A stretch of DNA of 14,664 nucleotides from JASJHI01 sp033791105 (GTDB lineage Bacteria; Actinomycetota; Acidimicrobiia; Acidimicrobiales; Ilumatobacteraceae), in contig JASJHI010000279.1 of assembly GCA_033791105.1 (NCBI GenBank), positions 1 through 14,664 of the forward strand, in the 5' to 3' direction. Positions 1 through 6,835 of this stretch are shown here, piece by piece (within the stretch, counting starts at the first letter, position 1; each line of letters starts with the position of its first letter). The notes beneath the pieces were generated by a model. That model was not told the origin of the DNA and made no database searches. It saw only the letters and a program-made list of their open reading frames with translations. A program made the position numbers and the translations under genes.

Positions 1-227
1 CCGCCACGGTCGAGTACCGAGATGACGTCGTCGGCAAACCGATCTTCGGTGTGGTCCTTGCACACGGCGAGTCGTTCCGCCCGCACGCCGGACCGGTGGA
101 GCAGCAATCCTGTTCGCCGTGTGTCCTCGCAGCACACGAGCGCGACCGCGCCGAGCGTGTCGAGCGCTCGGGGAGCGAGATCGTCCATGTTGCCGATCGG
201 TGTCGCGACCAGCCAGAGCGTGCTCAC
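1..227 (-). CDS. rsmI: 16S rRNA (cytidine-1402-2'-O)-methyltransferase RsmI, N-terminal part
   Basis: The gene runs off the left edge, so only the first 75 codons are present, from a GTG at 227. The translation contains LVATPIGNMDDLAPRAL near residues 6-22 and CCEDTRRTGLLLHRSG near residues 32-47. These are the hallmark N-terminal motifs of RsmI, a tetrapyrrole-methylase-fold enzyme that uses SAM to 2'-O-methylate C1402 in the decoding centre of 16S rRNA. The frame is open to base 1. An alternative in-frame GTG lies at 242. The DUF192 gene ends 37 nt upstream on the same strand, so the two are probably co-transcribed. The C-terminal half cannot be assessed. Confidence 0.92.
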   Translation of the reverse strand, partial: MSTLWLVATPIGNMDDLAPRALDTLGAVALVCCEDTRRTGLLLHRSGVRAERLAVCKDHTEDRFADDVISVLDRG

Positions 228-264
228 CGCGAGCGCTCGCACTCCGCGACCGACCGCGGGCGCG

Positions 265-627
265 TCAGCTGGTCGTGCACGGCGGATCGTCGGCCTGGTC
301 GAGTCGCAGTTCGATGGGATCGCCAACGCGCAGCTCCCAGCGCGCGAACGCCCCGGCCTCGGCCTCGATCACCATCCGCGCTCGATGGACGGGAAGCCCG
401 AGGCGGCAGCGTTTCATCTGGGCGACCTTGACGACGACACCGTCTTCATCGAGGTAGGCGACATCGATCGGGAACCGCATGCCGATCGTGTGGACCCATC
501 GGCAACGGTCGATCACGAGCGCTCCCTCGACGTTGTCCCGACGGAGCAAGCCCTTGCGTCGAGCCTGACGATCAGGGGTGATCTCGGCGGAGGCCAGGAC
601 GCGCGCATCGCTCACCAACCAGGCCAT
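265..627 (-). CDS. DUF192 (COG1430) family protein
   Basis: The 120-residue product has the DUF192 core. A 'R-RKGLLRRD' segment lies near residues 22-31, followed by the family's most conserved stretch VHTIGMRFPIDVAYLDEDG (residues 45-63) and a C-terminal 'VGDPIEL' strand. The family is widespread, small and of unresolved biochemical function. Many members are exported, but this one has no obvious signal peptide. The ATG at 627 was chosen because upstream residues are Arg/Pro-rich and overlap the fetA promoter and coding sequence on the other strand. A CATGCT box 6 nt before the start could be a weak -10. The gene lies just upstream of rsmI and diverges from fetA by about 50 bp. Confidence 0.85.
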   Translation of the reverse strand: MAWLVSDARVLASAEITPDRQARRKGLLRRDNVEGALVIDRCRWVHTIGMRFPIDVAYLDEDGVVVKVAQMKRCRLGLPVHRARMVIEAEAGAFARWELRVGDPIELRLDQADDPPCTTS

Positions 628-665
628 AGACGAAGCATGGCACGCCGGGCGGCGGATCGGACGGG

Positions 666-671
666 TACGGT
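666..671 (+). promoter_or_regulatory. -10 box of the fetAB-like operon
   Basis: TACGGT is followed by 7 nt and then the ATG at 679. This is the spacing expected if transcription starts at or next to the A of the start codon (leaderless mRNA). No Shine-Dalgarno sequence precedes the ATG. A good -35 is not obvious. Confidence 0.5.
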
Positions 672-678
672 CGCATCG

Positions 679-1383
679 ATGACCGGGCCTCCAGCGTTCG
701 AGCTGAGCGGGGTTGTCGCGGGCCCGGTCGAGCGGCCGATCCTCCACGATGTCTCCGTCGATCTACCCGCCTCCGGTGTCACCGCCGTGGCGGGCCCATC
801 GGGTTCCGGGAAGTCGTCACTGCTGCGGCTGCTCAACCGGCTCGACGATCCGATCTCGGGCGAGATCCGATGGCAGGGACTCGACGTGCGGCGATGGGAG
901 CCGACCGACTTGCGTCGCCAGATCGGGATGGTGTTCCAGCGGCCGCCCATCTTTCCCGGGACGGTCCGCGACAACCTGCGCGTCGCGTCCCCGACCCTCG
1001 ACGACGAACGGGCGGAGGCGGCACTCGCCCAGGTACAGCTCGCGCCCGCATCGCTCGGGGCCGACGCGACCACGCTGTCGGGCGGCGAGGCGCAGCGGAT
1101 GTGTCTGGCGCGGGCGCTCCTGACGCAGCCGACAGTCGTCCTCGCGGACGAGCCGACGGCGTCGCTCGACAACGCCGCGACCCGCTCGATCGAGGAGCTG
1201 GCTCGCGTGCTCGCGGACGAGGGTGTCGCCGTCATCTGGGTGACCCACGACACCGACCAACTGCGGCGGATCGCGGACCATGTACTCGTCCTCGTCGAGG
1301 GGCGTGTCGCGTCCTTTGGCCACCTTCCCGAAATGGATGTGCACGACGATCCGCTCGTGCGTCAGATCGTCGGTGCGCCATGA
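679..1383 (+). CDS. fetA: FetA-like ABC transporter ATP-binding protein
   Basis: The 234-residue nucleotide-binding subunit has Walker A GPSGSGKS (39-46), a Q-loop glutamine in VFQRP (Q87), signature LSGGE (133-137), Walker B VVLADEP (153-159) and H-loop His190 in WVTHD. The reading frame is open far upstream, but the ATG at 679 has the promoter box and gives the normal length for the family. Its stop overlaps the start of the following UPF0014-type permease (ATGA), which identifies the pair as FetA/FetB-like. In Escherichia coli FetAB is implicated in iron export. Substrate identity here is inference from that partner. Confidence 0.85.
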   Translation: MTGPPAFELSGVVAGPVERPILHDVSVDLPASGVTAVAGPSGSGKSSLLRLLNRLDDPISGEIRWQGLDVRRWEPTDLRRQIGMVFQRPPIFPGTVRDNLRVASPTLDDERAEAALAQVQLAPASLGADATTLSGGEAQRMCLARALLTQPTVVLADEPTASLDNAATRSIEELARVLADEGVAVIWVTHDTDQLRRIADHVLVLVEGRVASFGHLPEMDVHDDPLVRQIVGAP

Positions 1384-2186
1384 CGCCGCGACTCGATGCC
1401 GTCGCTGCGACCGCTGGGAGCGTCGATATCGGCCTCGCGGGGCTCGCGGCGTCCGGAATCCTGGTCGGCGTCGCCGTGGGTGTGTCGCTGTGGCGGCACC
1501 TCGGCCTCGAACGGAGCCTGCTGTGGGCGGCGCTCCGGGCGCTCGTTCAGTTGCTGCTCGTCGGATGGGCGCTGCACCTCGTCGTCGACCCGGACGATTC
1601 GTTGTGGTGGTCGGCGCTGTGGCTGGTCGTGATGCTCGGCTTCGCCGGCTGGACCACCGCCCGGCGGGCGCCCGAGGTGCCGGCGATTCTGCCGCTGTCG
1701 CTCGTGTCGTACGCGAGTGCCGGGCTGGTCACGCTCGGTGTGCTGTTCGGCTTCGGCGTCTATCCCCTGGAGGGACGCACGATCGTGCCGCTCGCCGGGA
1801 TGGTCGTCGGCAACTCGCTGGCCGCGACAGTGCTCGTGTCACGCCGCCTGCTGGCCGAAGCCACCGATCAGCGCGGCGTGATCGAGGGTCGGCTTGCGCT
1901 CGGTCTGTCGGCGGCAGCGGCCTTCCAGCCGCACCTGCGAGAGTCGTTGCGGACCGCGTTGGTCCCCCAGATCGAAACGACCAAGGCGGTCGGGATCGTG
2001 GTGCTGCCCGGCGCGATGGTCGGGCTCATCCTCGGCGGCGCCGATCCCTCCGAAGCCGTGAAGGTGCAGCTGTCGGTGATGTATCTCGTGCTCGGCAGCG
2101 TGGCGACGACCACCGCCGTCATCAGCCTCGGCATTTCCCGCAAGCTCTTCACTCCGGGCCAACAGCTCCGCCGCCTCGAGTCCTGA
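1380..2186 (+). CDS. fetB: FetB-like (UPF0014) ABC transporter permease
   Basis: The 268-residue polytopic membrane protein has hydrophobic segments near residues 20-36, 47-66, 75-92, 100-125, 135-155, 210-230 and 236-256. Recognisable UPF0014/FetB features include 'ALRALVQLLLVGW', 'PLAGMVVGNSLAA', and the cytoplasmic helix region 'RESLRTALVPQIETTKAVGIVVLPGAM' seen across the family (split here: RESLRTALVPQ, then IETTKAVGIVVLPGAM). Its ATG overlaps the fetA stop, so translation is coupled. Family length is about 260 residues, matching this one. It is expected to form the membrane pore of a metal (iron) exporter with the upstream ATPase. The gene ends 3 nt before the converging ychF stop. Confidence 0.87.
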   Translation: MTPRLDAVAATAGSVDIGLAGLAASGILVGVAVGVSLWRHLGLERSLLWAALRALVQLLLVGWALHLVVDPDDSLWWSALWLVVMLGFAGWTTARRAPEVPAILPLSLVSYASAGLVTLGVLFGFGVYPLEGRTIVPLAGMVVGNSLAATVLVSRRLLAEATDQRGVIEGRLALGLSAAAAFQPHLRESLRTALVPQIETTKAVGIVVLPGAMVGLILGGADPSEAVKVQLSVMYLVLGSVATTTAVISLGISRKLFTPGQQLRRLES

Positions 2187-2189
2187 CAC

Positions 2190-3278
2190 TCAGACGTTGA
2201 AGCGGAACTCCATCACGTCGCCATCCTGCGCGATGTAGTCCTTGCCCTCGACGCGGATCTTCCCCGCCTCTTTGCCCTTCGTCCACGAGCCGAGCTCGAG
2301 CAACTCATCCCACTGGATCACCTCCGCGCGGATGAACCCACGCTGAAAGTCGGTGTGGATGCGGCCCGCGCAGACGGGCGCGGTCGATCCTTCGAGGAAC
2401 GTCCATGCCCGGCTCTCCTGCTCGCCGGTGGTGAGGAACGTGCGGAGCCCGAGCAGGTGGTACGCGCTGCGAACCATCCGGAAGAGGGCGCCCTCACCGA
2501 GGCCGAATCCCTCGAGGATCTCGGCGCGCTCCTCCGGATCCTCGATCGCCGCTGCCTCGGCTTCCATCTGCACACACATCCCGATCACCTCGACGTTGTC
2601 GCCGGCATCGTTGAACTCGGCGGCGAGGACCGCCTCGTGCTCAGCGATCGAGTCGATGTCGCCCTCGCCGACGTTGACGACCGCCAGCACCCGCCGATTG
2701 GTCAACAGGAAGTGGGGTGCGAGGGCCTCTCGGGTCTCTTCGTCGAGGCCCGCGCGGTAGAGCGGGAGCCCCTCGGCGAGGGCTGTATAGGCCTGCTCGA
2801 GGTGGCGGACCTCTTCCGCAAGCTCCTTGTCGAGTTTGGCAGCGCGTTTCGTCTTGCCGAGCCGCGACTCGACGGTCTCGAGATCGGCGAGCGCGAGTTC
2901 GAGTTCGACGATGCGCAGGTGCTCGAGCGGGTCGGCCGAGCCGGTGACGTCATCGTTCACGAACGCCCGCAGTACGAACACGATCGCGTCGACCTCGCGG
3001 ATGTTGGCGAGGAACTTGTTGCCGAGCCCTTCGCCTTGGCTCGCACCCTCGACCAAGCCGCCGATGTCGACGACCTCGACCGCCGCATGTACGACGTTTT
3101 TCGACGCGGACATCTCCGCGAGACGATCGAGCCGCTCGTCGGGCACCTTGGCCACGCCGATATTGGGGTCCTTCGTGGCGAAGGGATACGGCGCAGCGAG
3201 CGCACCGCCTCCCGTCATCGCGTTGTACAGCGAGCTCTTCCCCGCGTTCGGGAGGCCGACCAATCCGAATCGTTCCAT
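2190..3278 (-). CDS. ychF: Redox-regulated ATPase YchF (Obg-like, OLA1 family)
   Basis: The 362-residue product is full length for YchF. The G1/P-loop is GLPNAGKS (8-15), G3 is DIGG (71-74), and the G4 position reads NVGE (202-205) instead of NKxD. That NxxE change is the known basis for ATP rather than GTP preference in this family. A helical insertion lies near residues 115-190. The C-terminal TGS-type domain (about 277-360) includes LRTFLTTGEQESRAWTF and ends DYIAQDGDVMEFRFNV. The protein is ribosome-associated, in the cytosol. The ATG at 3278 gives the canonical MxxxGLVGLPN start. A TAGCCT box lies 10 nt upstream. Confidence 0.97.
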   Translation of the reverse strand: MERFGLVGLPNAGKSSLYNAMTGGGALAAPYPFATKDPNIGVAKVPDERLDRLAEMSASKNVVHAAVEVVDIGGLVEGASQGEGLGNKFLANIREVDAIVFVLRAFVNDDVTGSADPLEHLRIVELELALADLETVESRLGKTKRAAKLDKELAEEVRHLEQAYTALAEGLPLYRAGLDEETREALAPHFLLTNRRVLAVVNVGEGDIDSIAEHEAVLAAEFNDAGDNVEVIGMCVQMEAEAAAIEDPEERAEILEGFGLGEGALFRMVRSAYHLLGLRTFLTTGEQESRAWTFLEGSTAPVCAGRIHTDFQRGFIRAEVIQWDELLELGSWTKGKEAGKIRVEGKDYIAQDGDVMEFRFNV

Positions 3279-3288
3279 GCCGGGCCCG

Positions 3289-3294
3289 AGGCTA
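3289..3294 (-). promoter_or_regulatory. -10 box of ychF
   Basis: On the minus strand TAGCCT is followed by CGG and lies 10 nt before the ychF ATG. The same TAGCCTCGG string occurs 10 nt before the LytR_C gene start and 10 nt before tRNA-Leu in this window, which supports it as a real -10 region with a near-leaderless start. Confidence 0.5.
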
Positions 3295-3332
3295 CCGACG
3301 CCCGTTCCTGGCACCCTCCGCTCCGCCGAACT

Positions 3333-3383
3333 CGATCTGGGCGCGATCTGTGCCGGAAGGCGAAACACAATCCGCCCAGTTCG
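3333..3383. repeat. Imperfect palindromic repeat, copy 1
   Basis: The arms CGATCTGGGCG (3333-3343) and CGCCCAGTTCG (3373-3383) are inverted repeats with 10 of 11 positions complementary. It aligns without gaps over 48 nt to copy 2 at about 71% identity. It sits between the ychF promoter and the DUF559 gene end. The copies share ATCTGGGCGC at the 5' side and a CCC-containing 3' arm. Its function is unknown. Confidence 0.6.
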
Positions 3384-3427
3384 CTGCCGCCGCCCTGATC
3401 TCGCTGCACGTCGATCGCACACCCGCC

Positions 3428-3474
3428 ATCTGGGCGCGATCAGTTCCGTACAGCGAGACGGTTCGCGCCCGGAT
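3428..3474. repeat. Imperfect palindromic repeat, copy 2
   Basis: The arms ATCTGGGCGCGA (3428-3439) and TCGCGCCCGGAT (3463-3474) pair over 12 positions with one G-U, closing a 23-nt loop. The repeat ends one base before the stop codon of the minus-strand DUF559 gene, so it would lie directly 3' of that stop and could double as a transcript-end structure. No T-tract follows. Confidence 0.6.
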
Positions 3475-3475
3475 C

Positions 3476-4392
3476 TCAGGGACGATCTGGCGCCGGAAAG
3501 TTGCCCCACCGGTCCAGATTCCGCCTGATGCGGTCGGCGGTCGTGCTGGGAGACCGCGTGATCGCGCGGTAGGTGAATCGGATCACGATCCAACCGGCAG
3601 CCGACAGCCGAGCGTCGCGTTCGCGATCACGCTCGAACGTCGAGCGGTTCAAGCCGTGGAAGGTCCAACCATCGCACTCGAGGACGATCGGAGTCCCCGT
3701 GACACGGAAGTCCACCTCCTGTCCCTCGATGACCGGGTGGAAGTCGATCGGTGGGAGAGCAAAGCGCGCGATCAGACGTGTCATCGCGACCTCCAGCAGT
3801 GAGTCGGCCGGCTTCGCATCGATCGACCACTCGTCGATCGCCCACCGGAGGGCCGGCGTCCCCGGTCGCCCGTGAGCGGAGTGCTCAGCGGCGGTCGTCT
3901 CCAGTGCCGCCAGGTTGACGAGTCCCGCGCCAAGGGCGTGGCCGACGGCCTGGACGACGGATCCGGGATCGACCGCGCCGAGGTCGACGAGTGTTCTGAG
4001 CAGATTGGTGCAGGCGATTCCGCGTCGACGAGAGGGGAGGAGGCGACGTGTGTCTCGCGGCGGTGGACATCGACGTCGGTGAGCGCCCGGTGATGGCCTC
4101 GGTGGGGGAGCAATACACCGACGTTTCGGTCGTCCTCGCGTGGGATGCCCCAGAGCAGTGCAGCGGACCGGTGGGATGCCAGCCCATCTCCACGGAGGGC
4201 GAGAACCGCTGCGGCAATCCTCTGCTCAGGTGTATGAGCCGTGCCGTACAAGCGGCCGACGAGCGGGTGCACCTGCTCGAGCAAGCCTGTGCTGATCGCC
4301 CGGTACCACGCTGAGCGTGTGAGGCCCGACGCCTCGAACGTGACCAATCCATGATTGCGGCGCGCCCACGCGTCGAGCCGTTCGAGTTCCAT
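3476..4392 (-). pseudogene. AbiEi-type winged-helix / DUF559 endonuclease-like protein, frameshifted
   Basis: The first segment, from the ATG at 4392, reads like the AbiEi-type N-terminal winged-helix found on many actinobacterial proteins (GLTRSAWYRAISTGLLEQVH, then ASHRSAALLWGIPR). Near 4036-4030 the sense frame shifts. Beyond it, the other frame reads RRGIACTNLLRTLVDLGAVD and continues without a stop to a DUF559 (Vsr-like, PD-(D/E)XK) domain with VDFRV, IVLECDGWTFHG, FERDRERDARL and GWIVIRFTYRAI. One missing base would restore a protein of about 305 residues, a usual size for this fusion family. Until corrected, the N-terminal frame ends at 3781 as non-family sequence. No AbiEii-type toxin neighbour is seen. 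The frameshift could be real decay or a sequencing error. Confidence 0.82.
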
Positions 4393-4434
4393 TTGTTTGC
4401 AGTGGGTGGTGGGCGACGTTGCGCGGCAGCGCGA

Positions 4435-4491
4435 CGACGATCTGGGCGCATCCTGTTCCGCCTACCGAGACCGATGGGTCCCAGATCGTCG
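4435..4491. repeat. Imperfect palindromic repeat, copy 3 (perfect 12-bp arms)
   Basis: The arms CGACGATCTGGG (4435-4446) and CCCAGATCGTCG (4480-4491) are a perfect 12-bp inverted repeat. The inner 48 nt (4440-4487) align without gaps to copy 2 with 34 of 48 identical. It lies upstream of the AbiEi/DUF559 gene and ahead of the PHP gene promoter, so copies of this repeat lie on both sides of the decayed gene. Confidence 0.65.
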
Positions 4492-4547
4492 AGGGCACGT
4501 TGCAGTCGAAACCCACGGCGTTGCTGGAGGAGTTGGTGGCGGGGCGG

Positions 4548-4553
4548 TACCGT
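4548..4553 (+). promoter_or_regulatory. -10 box of the PHP gene
   Basis: TACCGT is followed by 6 nt and then ATG at 4560, consistent with a leaderless transcript. A second in-frame ATG at 4578 has a GGAG 5 nt upstream, so an SD-led start six codons later cannot be excluded. Confidence 0.5.
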
Positions 4554-4559
4554 CGACCC

Positions 4560-5597
4560 ATGAGTGTCGGAGAAGTGATGAGCGCGGAGGAGGCCTTGCT
4601 ACGGGTGGTCCACTGCCTCGATCGGGCGCAGGAGAGCGGGTTCAAGTCGAAGGCGTTCGTGCGCGCGCTCGACGTCGTGCGCAACACTCCCGCGGACGAG
4701 CTCGAGCTGCGGGCCGGTTCGGGAACGCTGACCAGCCTCGACGGCATCGGCAAGTCGACGGCGACCGTGATCACCGATGCGCTCGAGGGCCGCGAGCCGG
4801 CGTATCTGCGCAAGATCGAGGCCGAGTCACAGGTGTCGATCACCCAGGCCGGACAGCGCTACCGCGACGCACTCAGGGGCGACTGCCATCTGCACTCGAC
4901 ATGGAGCGACGGCGGTGCACCGATCGAGGCGATGGCCGCGACCGCGATGGCGATCGGGCACGACTACATGGTGCAGACCGACCACTCGGCCAGGCTCACG
5001 ATCGCTCACGGGCTCAACGAGGAGCGCCTCGCAGATCAGCTCGACCAGATCGCCGTCGTCAACGAGGCCATCGCCGATGCCGGCCACGAGTTCCGGATCC
5101 TCTCGGGGATGGAGGTCGACATCCTCGAGGACGGCTCGCTCGACCTCGCGGACGAGATGCTCGAACGGCTCGACGTCGTGGTGGCGAGTGTCCATTCGAA
5201 GCTGCGGATGGAGAAGCAGCCCATGACGGAGCGGATGGTGCTCGCCGCCGCCTCACCACACGTCGACATCCTCGGCCACTGCACTGGCCGGATGATCGGC
5301 AAGCGGCCGCCGTCCACCTTTGACGCCGACTACGTGTTCGCGGCCTGCGCGCAGTTCAACACGGCGGTCGAGATCAACTGCCGCCCTGAGCGGCTCGATC
5401 CGCCGCGTGAGTTGCTGCGTCAGGCGATCGATCACGGCTGCTGGTTCTCGATCGACTCCGATGCGCACGCGACCGGACAGCTCGAATGGCAGCCACTCGG
5501 CTGCGACCGCGCCGCAGAGTGCGACGTGCCGATCGAACGGATCATCAACACGCTGTCGACCGACGATCTACTCGCCTGGACGGTGCAGGCCGCATAG
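4560..5597 (+). CDS. HhH-PHP domain phosphoesterase (PolX C-terminus-like)
   Basis: The 345-residue product has an N-terminal helix-hairpin-helix segment LTSLDGIGKSTATVITD (57-73). A PHP domain follows, with the metal-binding motifs HLH-x4-D (H110, H112, D117), TDH (D141, H142), GMEVDI (E185), VHSK (H212), LGHCTGR (H240) and SDAH (D301, H303). PHP domains use two or three metals to cleave phosphoester bonds; relatives are the PolX 3'-exonuclease domain and histidinol phosphatases. The arrangement resembles bacterial PolX with the polymerase-beta core removed, suggesting a DNA or nucleotide phosphoesterase role, which is inference. The start at 4560 fits the promoter box. An alternative is 4578. 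Confidence 0.88.
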   Translation: MSVGEVMSAEEALLRVVHCLDRAQESGFKSKAFVRALDVVRNTPADELELRAGSGTLTSLDGIGKSTATVITDALEGREPAYLRKIEAESQVSITQAGQRYRDALRGDCHLHSTWSDGGAPIEAMAATAMAIGHDYMVQTDHSARLTIAHGLNEERLADQLDQIAVVNEAIADAGHEFRILSGMEVDILEDGSLDLADEMLERLDVVVASVHSKLRMEKQPMTERMVLAAASPHVDILGHCTGRMIGKRPPSTFDADYVFAACAQFNTAVEINCRPERLDPPRELLRQAIDHGCWFSIDSDAHATGQLEWQPLGCDRAAECDVPIERIINTLSTDDLLAWTVQAA

Positions 5598-5613
5598 GAG
5601 CGGCGCCGGCCGA

Positions 5614-6750
5614 TCAGCCGAGCGCACCGAACATCTGCATCAACACGTTGAAGCCGCGCAAGTCGCCCGTCGTCGTGTCGGCCATCTTGTTCATCACGTA
5701 GCTGAAACTCATCTTGGCCTCGGTGTCGATGATCGCGAGCGAGCCGCCCCACCCTCCCCAGAAACATGACCGCTCGTGCGGGAACGGCACCATTGGCGTC
5801 GGCAACCCGTACCCCATGCCGTGACGGACATCGATGCCCAGCACGAGGTCCATGCCGTGGACTTGCTCGTCGAAGATCCGGTCGACACCCTCGGCGGAGA
5901 GGAGCGTGACGCCGTTGGCCGAACCACCGCAGGCGGTCGGCGTGTGTGCGGTCGCGACCGAGCGGGCGTTGCCATGGCCACCCGCCGCAGGGATCTCGGC
6001 CCGCCGCCAATCGTGTCGCGAGGAGACTGTGGCCTCGACGGCCGGAGGGTTGCTCATCGCCCGGTAGGCGATCGAGTCCTCCGCGACACCCTCGGCCATG
6101 AGCGTCCGAGACGGCGGAGGAATCACGTGGGCCACACGATCGTCGAGCTCGGGGCCTGTGCCGATATGGAAGTCGGCGCCGAGCGGCGTGGCGATCTCAT
6201 CAGCGTAGAACGTGCCGAGCGAGCGGCCATCGACGCGCTTGACGATCTCGCCGAGCAGGTAGCCCTGCGAGATCGCGTGGTAGCCGGGCTGCGTTCCGGG
6301 CTCCCACCAGGGTGCCTGGGCGGCGAGGAGGCCGGCCAACTTGTCGTGATCGAGAAAGTCCTCGGGTGTGATCGGCTCGGTCCATCCGGCCAGACCGGCG
6401 GAGTGGCTGAGGACGTGGCGCGCGGCGACGTCCTCTTTGCCGGCCGCGGCGAACTCGGGCCAATAGCTCGCGATCGGTGCGTACAGGTCGAGCTGGCCCC
6501 GGTCGGCGAGCACGAGGCAGCAGAGCGCAGCCATCGTCTTGGTCGTCGACCAGACATTGATGATCGTGTCACGCTCCCAGTCGCCTTCGCCGCGGTCGTA
6601 GGTTGCGGTCCCGCCCCACAGGTCGACGACCATCTCGCCGTCGATGCTGGCGGCGACAGAGGCGCCGACTTCTCCGAAATCGGAGAAGTTCTTCTCGAAC
6701 GCCTCCTGAACCGACTCGAAACCTGGTGCGACCGTGCCGTGTGTTGCCAT
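5614..6750 (-). CDS. Serine hydrolase, beta-lactamase/EstB family
   Basis: The 378-residue product belongs to the class C beta-lactamase-like serine hydrolases (COG1680). The nucleophile motif is S68-T-T-K71 within NVWSTTKTMAAL. The catalytic tyrosine motif is Y157-H-A in PGTQPGYHAISQGYLLGEIV. The third box appears as FWGGWGGS near the C-terminus in place of the usual HxGxxGG. Members act as esterases or peptidases on small substrates; no specific substrate can be named. No signal peptide is seen, so it is probably cytosolic. The ATG at 6750 has TACGTT 6 nt upstream. The gene converges on the PHP gene with a 16-nt gap. Confidence 0.88.
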   Translation of the reverse strand: MATHGTVAPGFESVQEAFEKNFSDFGEVGASVAASIDGEMVVDLWGGTATYDRGEGDWERDTIINVWSTTKTMAALCCLVLADRGQLDLYAPIASYWPEFAAAGKEDVAARHVLSHSAGLAGWTEPITPEDFLDHDKLAGLLAAQAPWWEPGTQPGYHAISQGYLLGEIVKRVDGRSLGTFYADEIATPLGADFHIGTGPELDDRVAHVIPPPSRTLMAEGVAEDSIAYRAMSNPPAVEATVSSRHDWRRAEIPAAGGHGNARSVATAHTPTACGGSANGVTLLSAEGVDRIFDEQVHGMDLVLGIDVRHGMGYGLPTPMVPFPHERSCFWGGWGGSLAIIDTEAKMSFSYVMNKMADTTTGDLRGFNVLMQMFGALG

Positions 6751-6756
6751 CGCGGG

Positions 6757-6762
6757 AACGTA
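6757..6762 (-). promoter_or_regulatory. -10 box of the serine hydrolase gene
   Basis: TACGTT on the minus strand is followed by 6 nt and then the ATG at 6750, another leaderless-type arrangement. It shares the 85-bp divergent region with the gene starting at 6836. Confidence 0.5.
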
Positions 6763-6794
6763 CCCGCACTGACGTGCCCACTCGATGACCGGAC

Positions 6795-6800
6795 TACTGT
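6795..6800 (+). promoter_or_regulatory. Possible -10 box of the swivel-domain gene
   Basis: TACTGT would give a leader of about 29 nt before the ATG at 6836, with GGGGG 9 nt before that ATG as a possible ribosome site. It also lies inside a longer in-frame extension from 6785, which argues for the later start. Confidence 0.3.
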
Positions 6801-6835
6801 CGCCCTCGCTGCCGAGAGCGTGGGGGTACGGACAG

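Noticed and set aside
22..678. Upstream extension of the fetA frame to position 22
   Set aside because: The extension overlaps rsmI and DUF192 on the other strand and is Arg/Ser-rich. The ATG at 679 has a promoter box and gives the family length.
2355..3398. 347-residue open frame antisense to ychF
   Set aside because: It is a mirror of the YchF codons with no recognisable motif. The YchF assignment is unambiguous.
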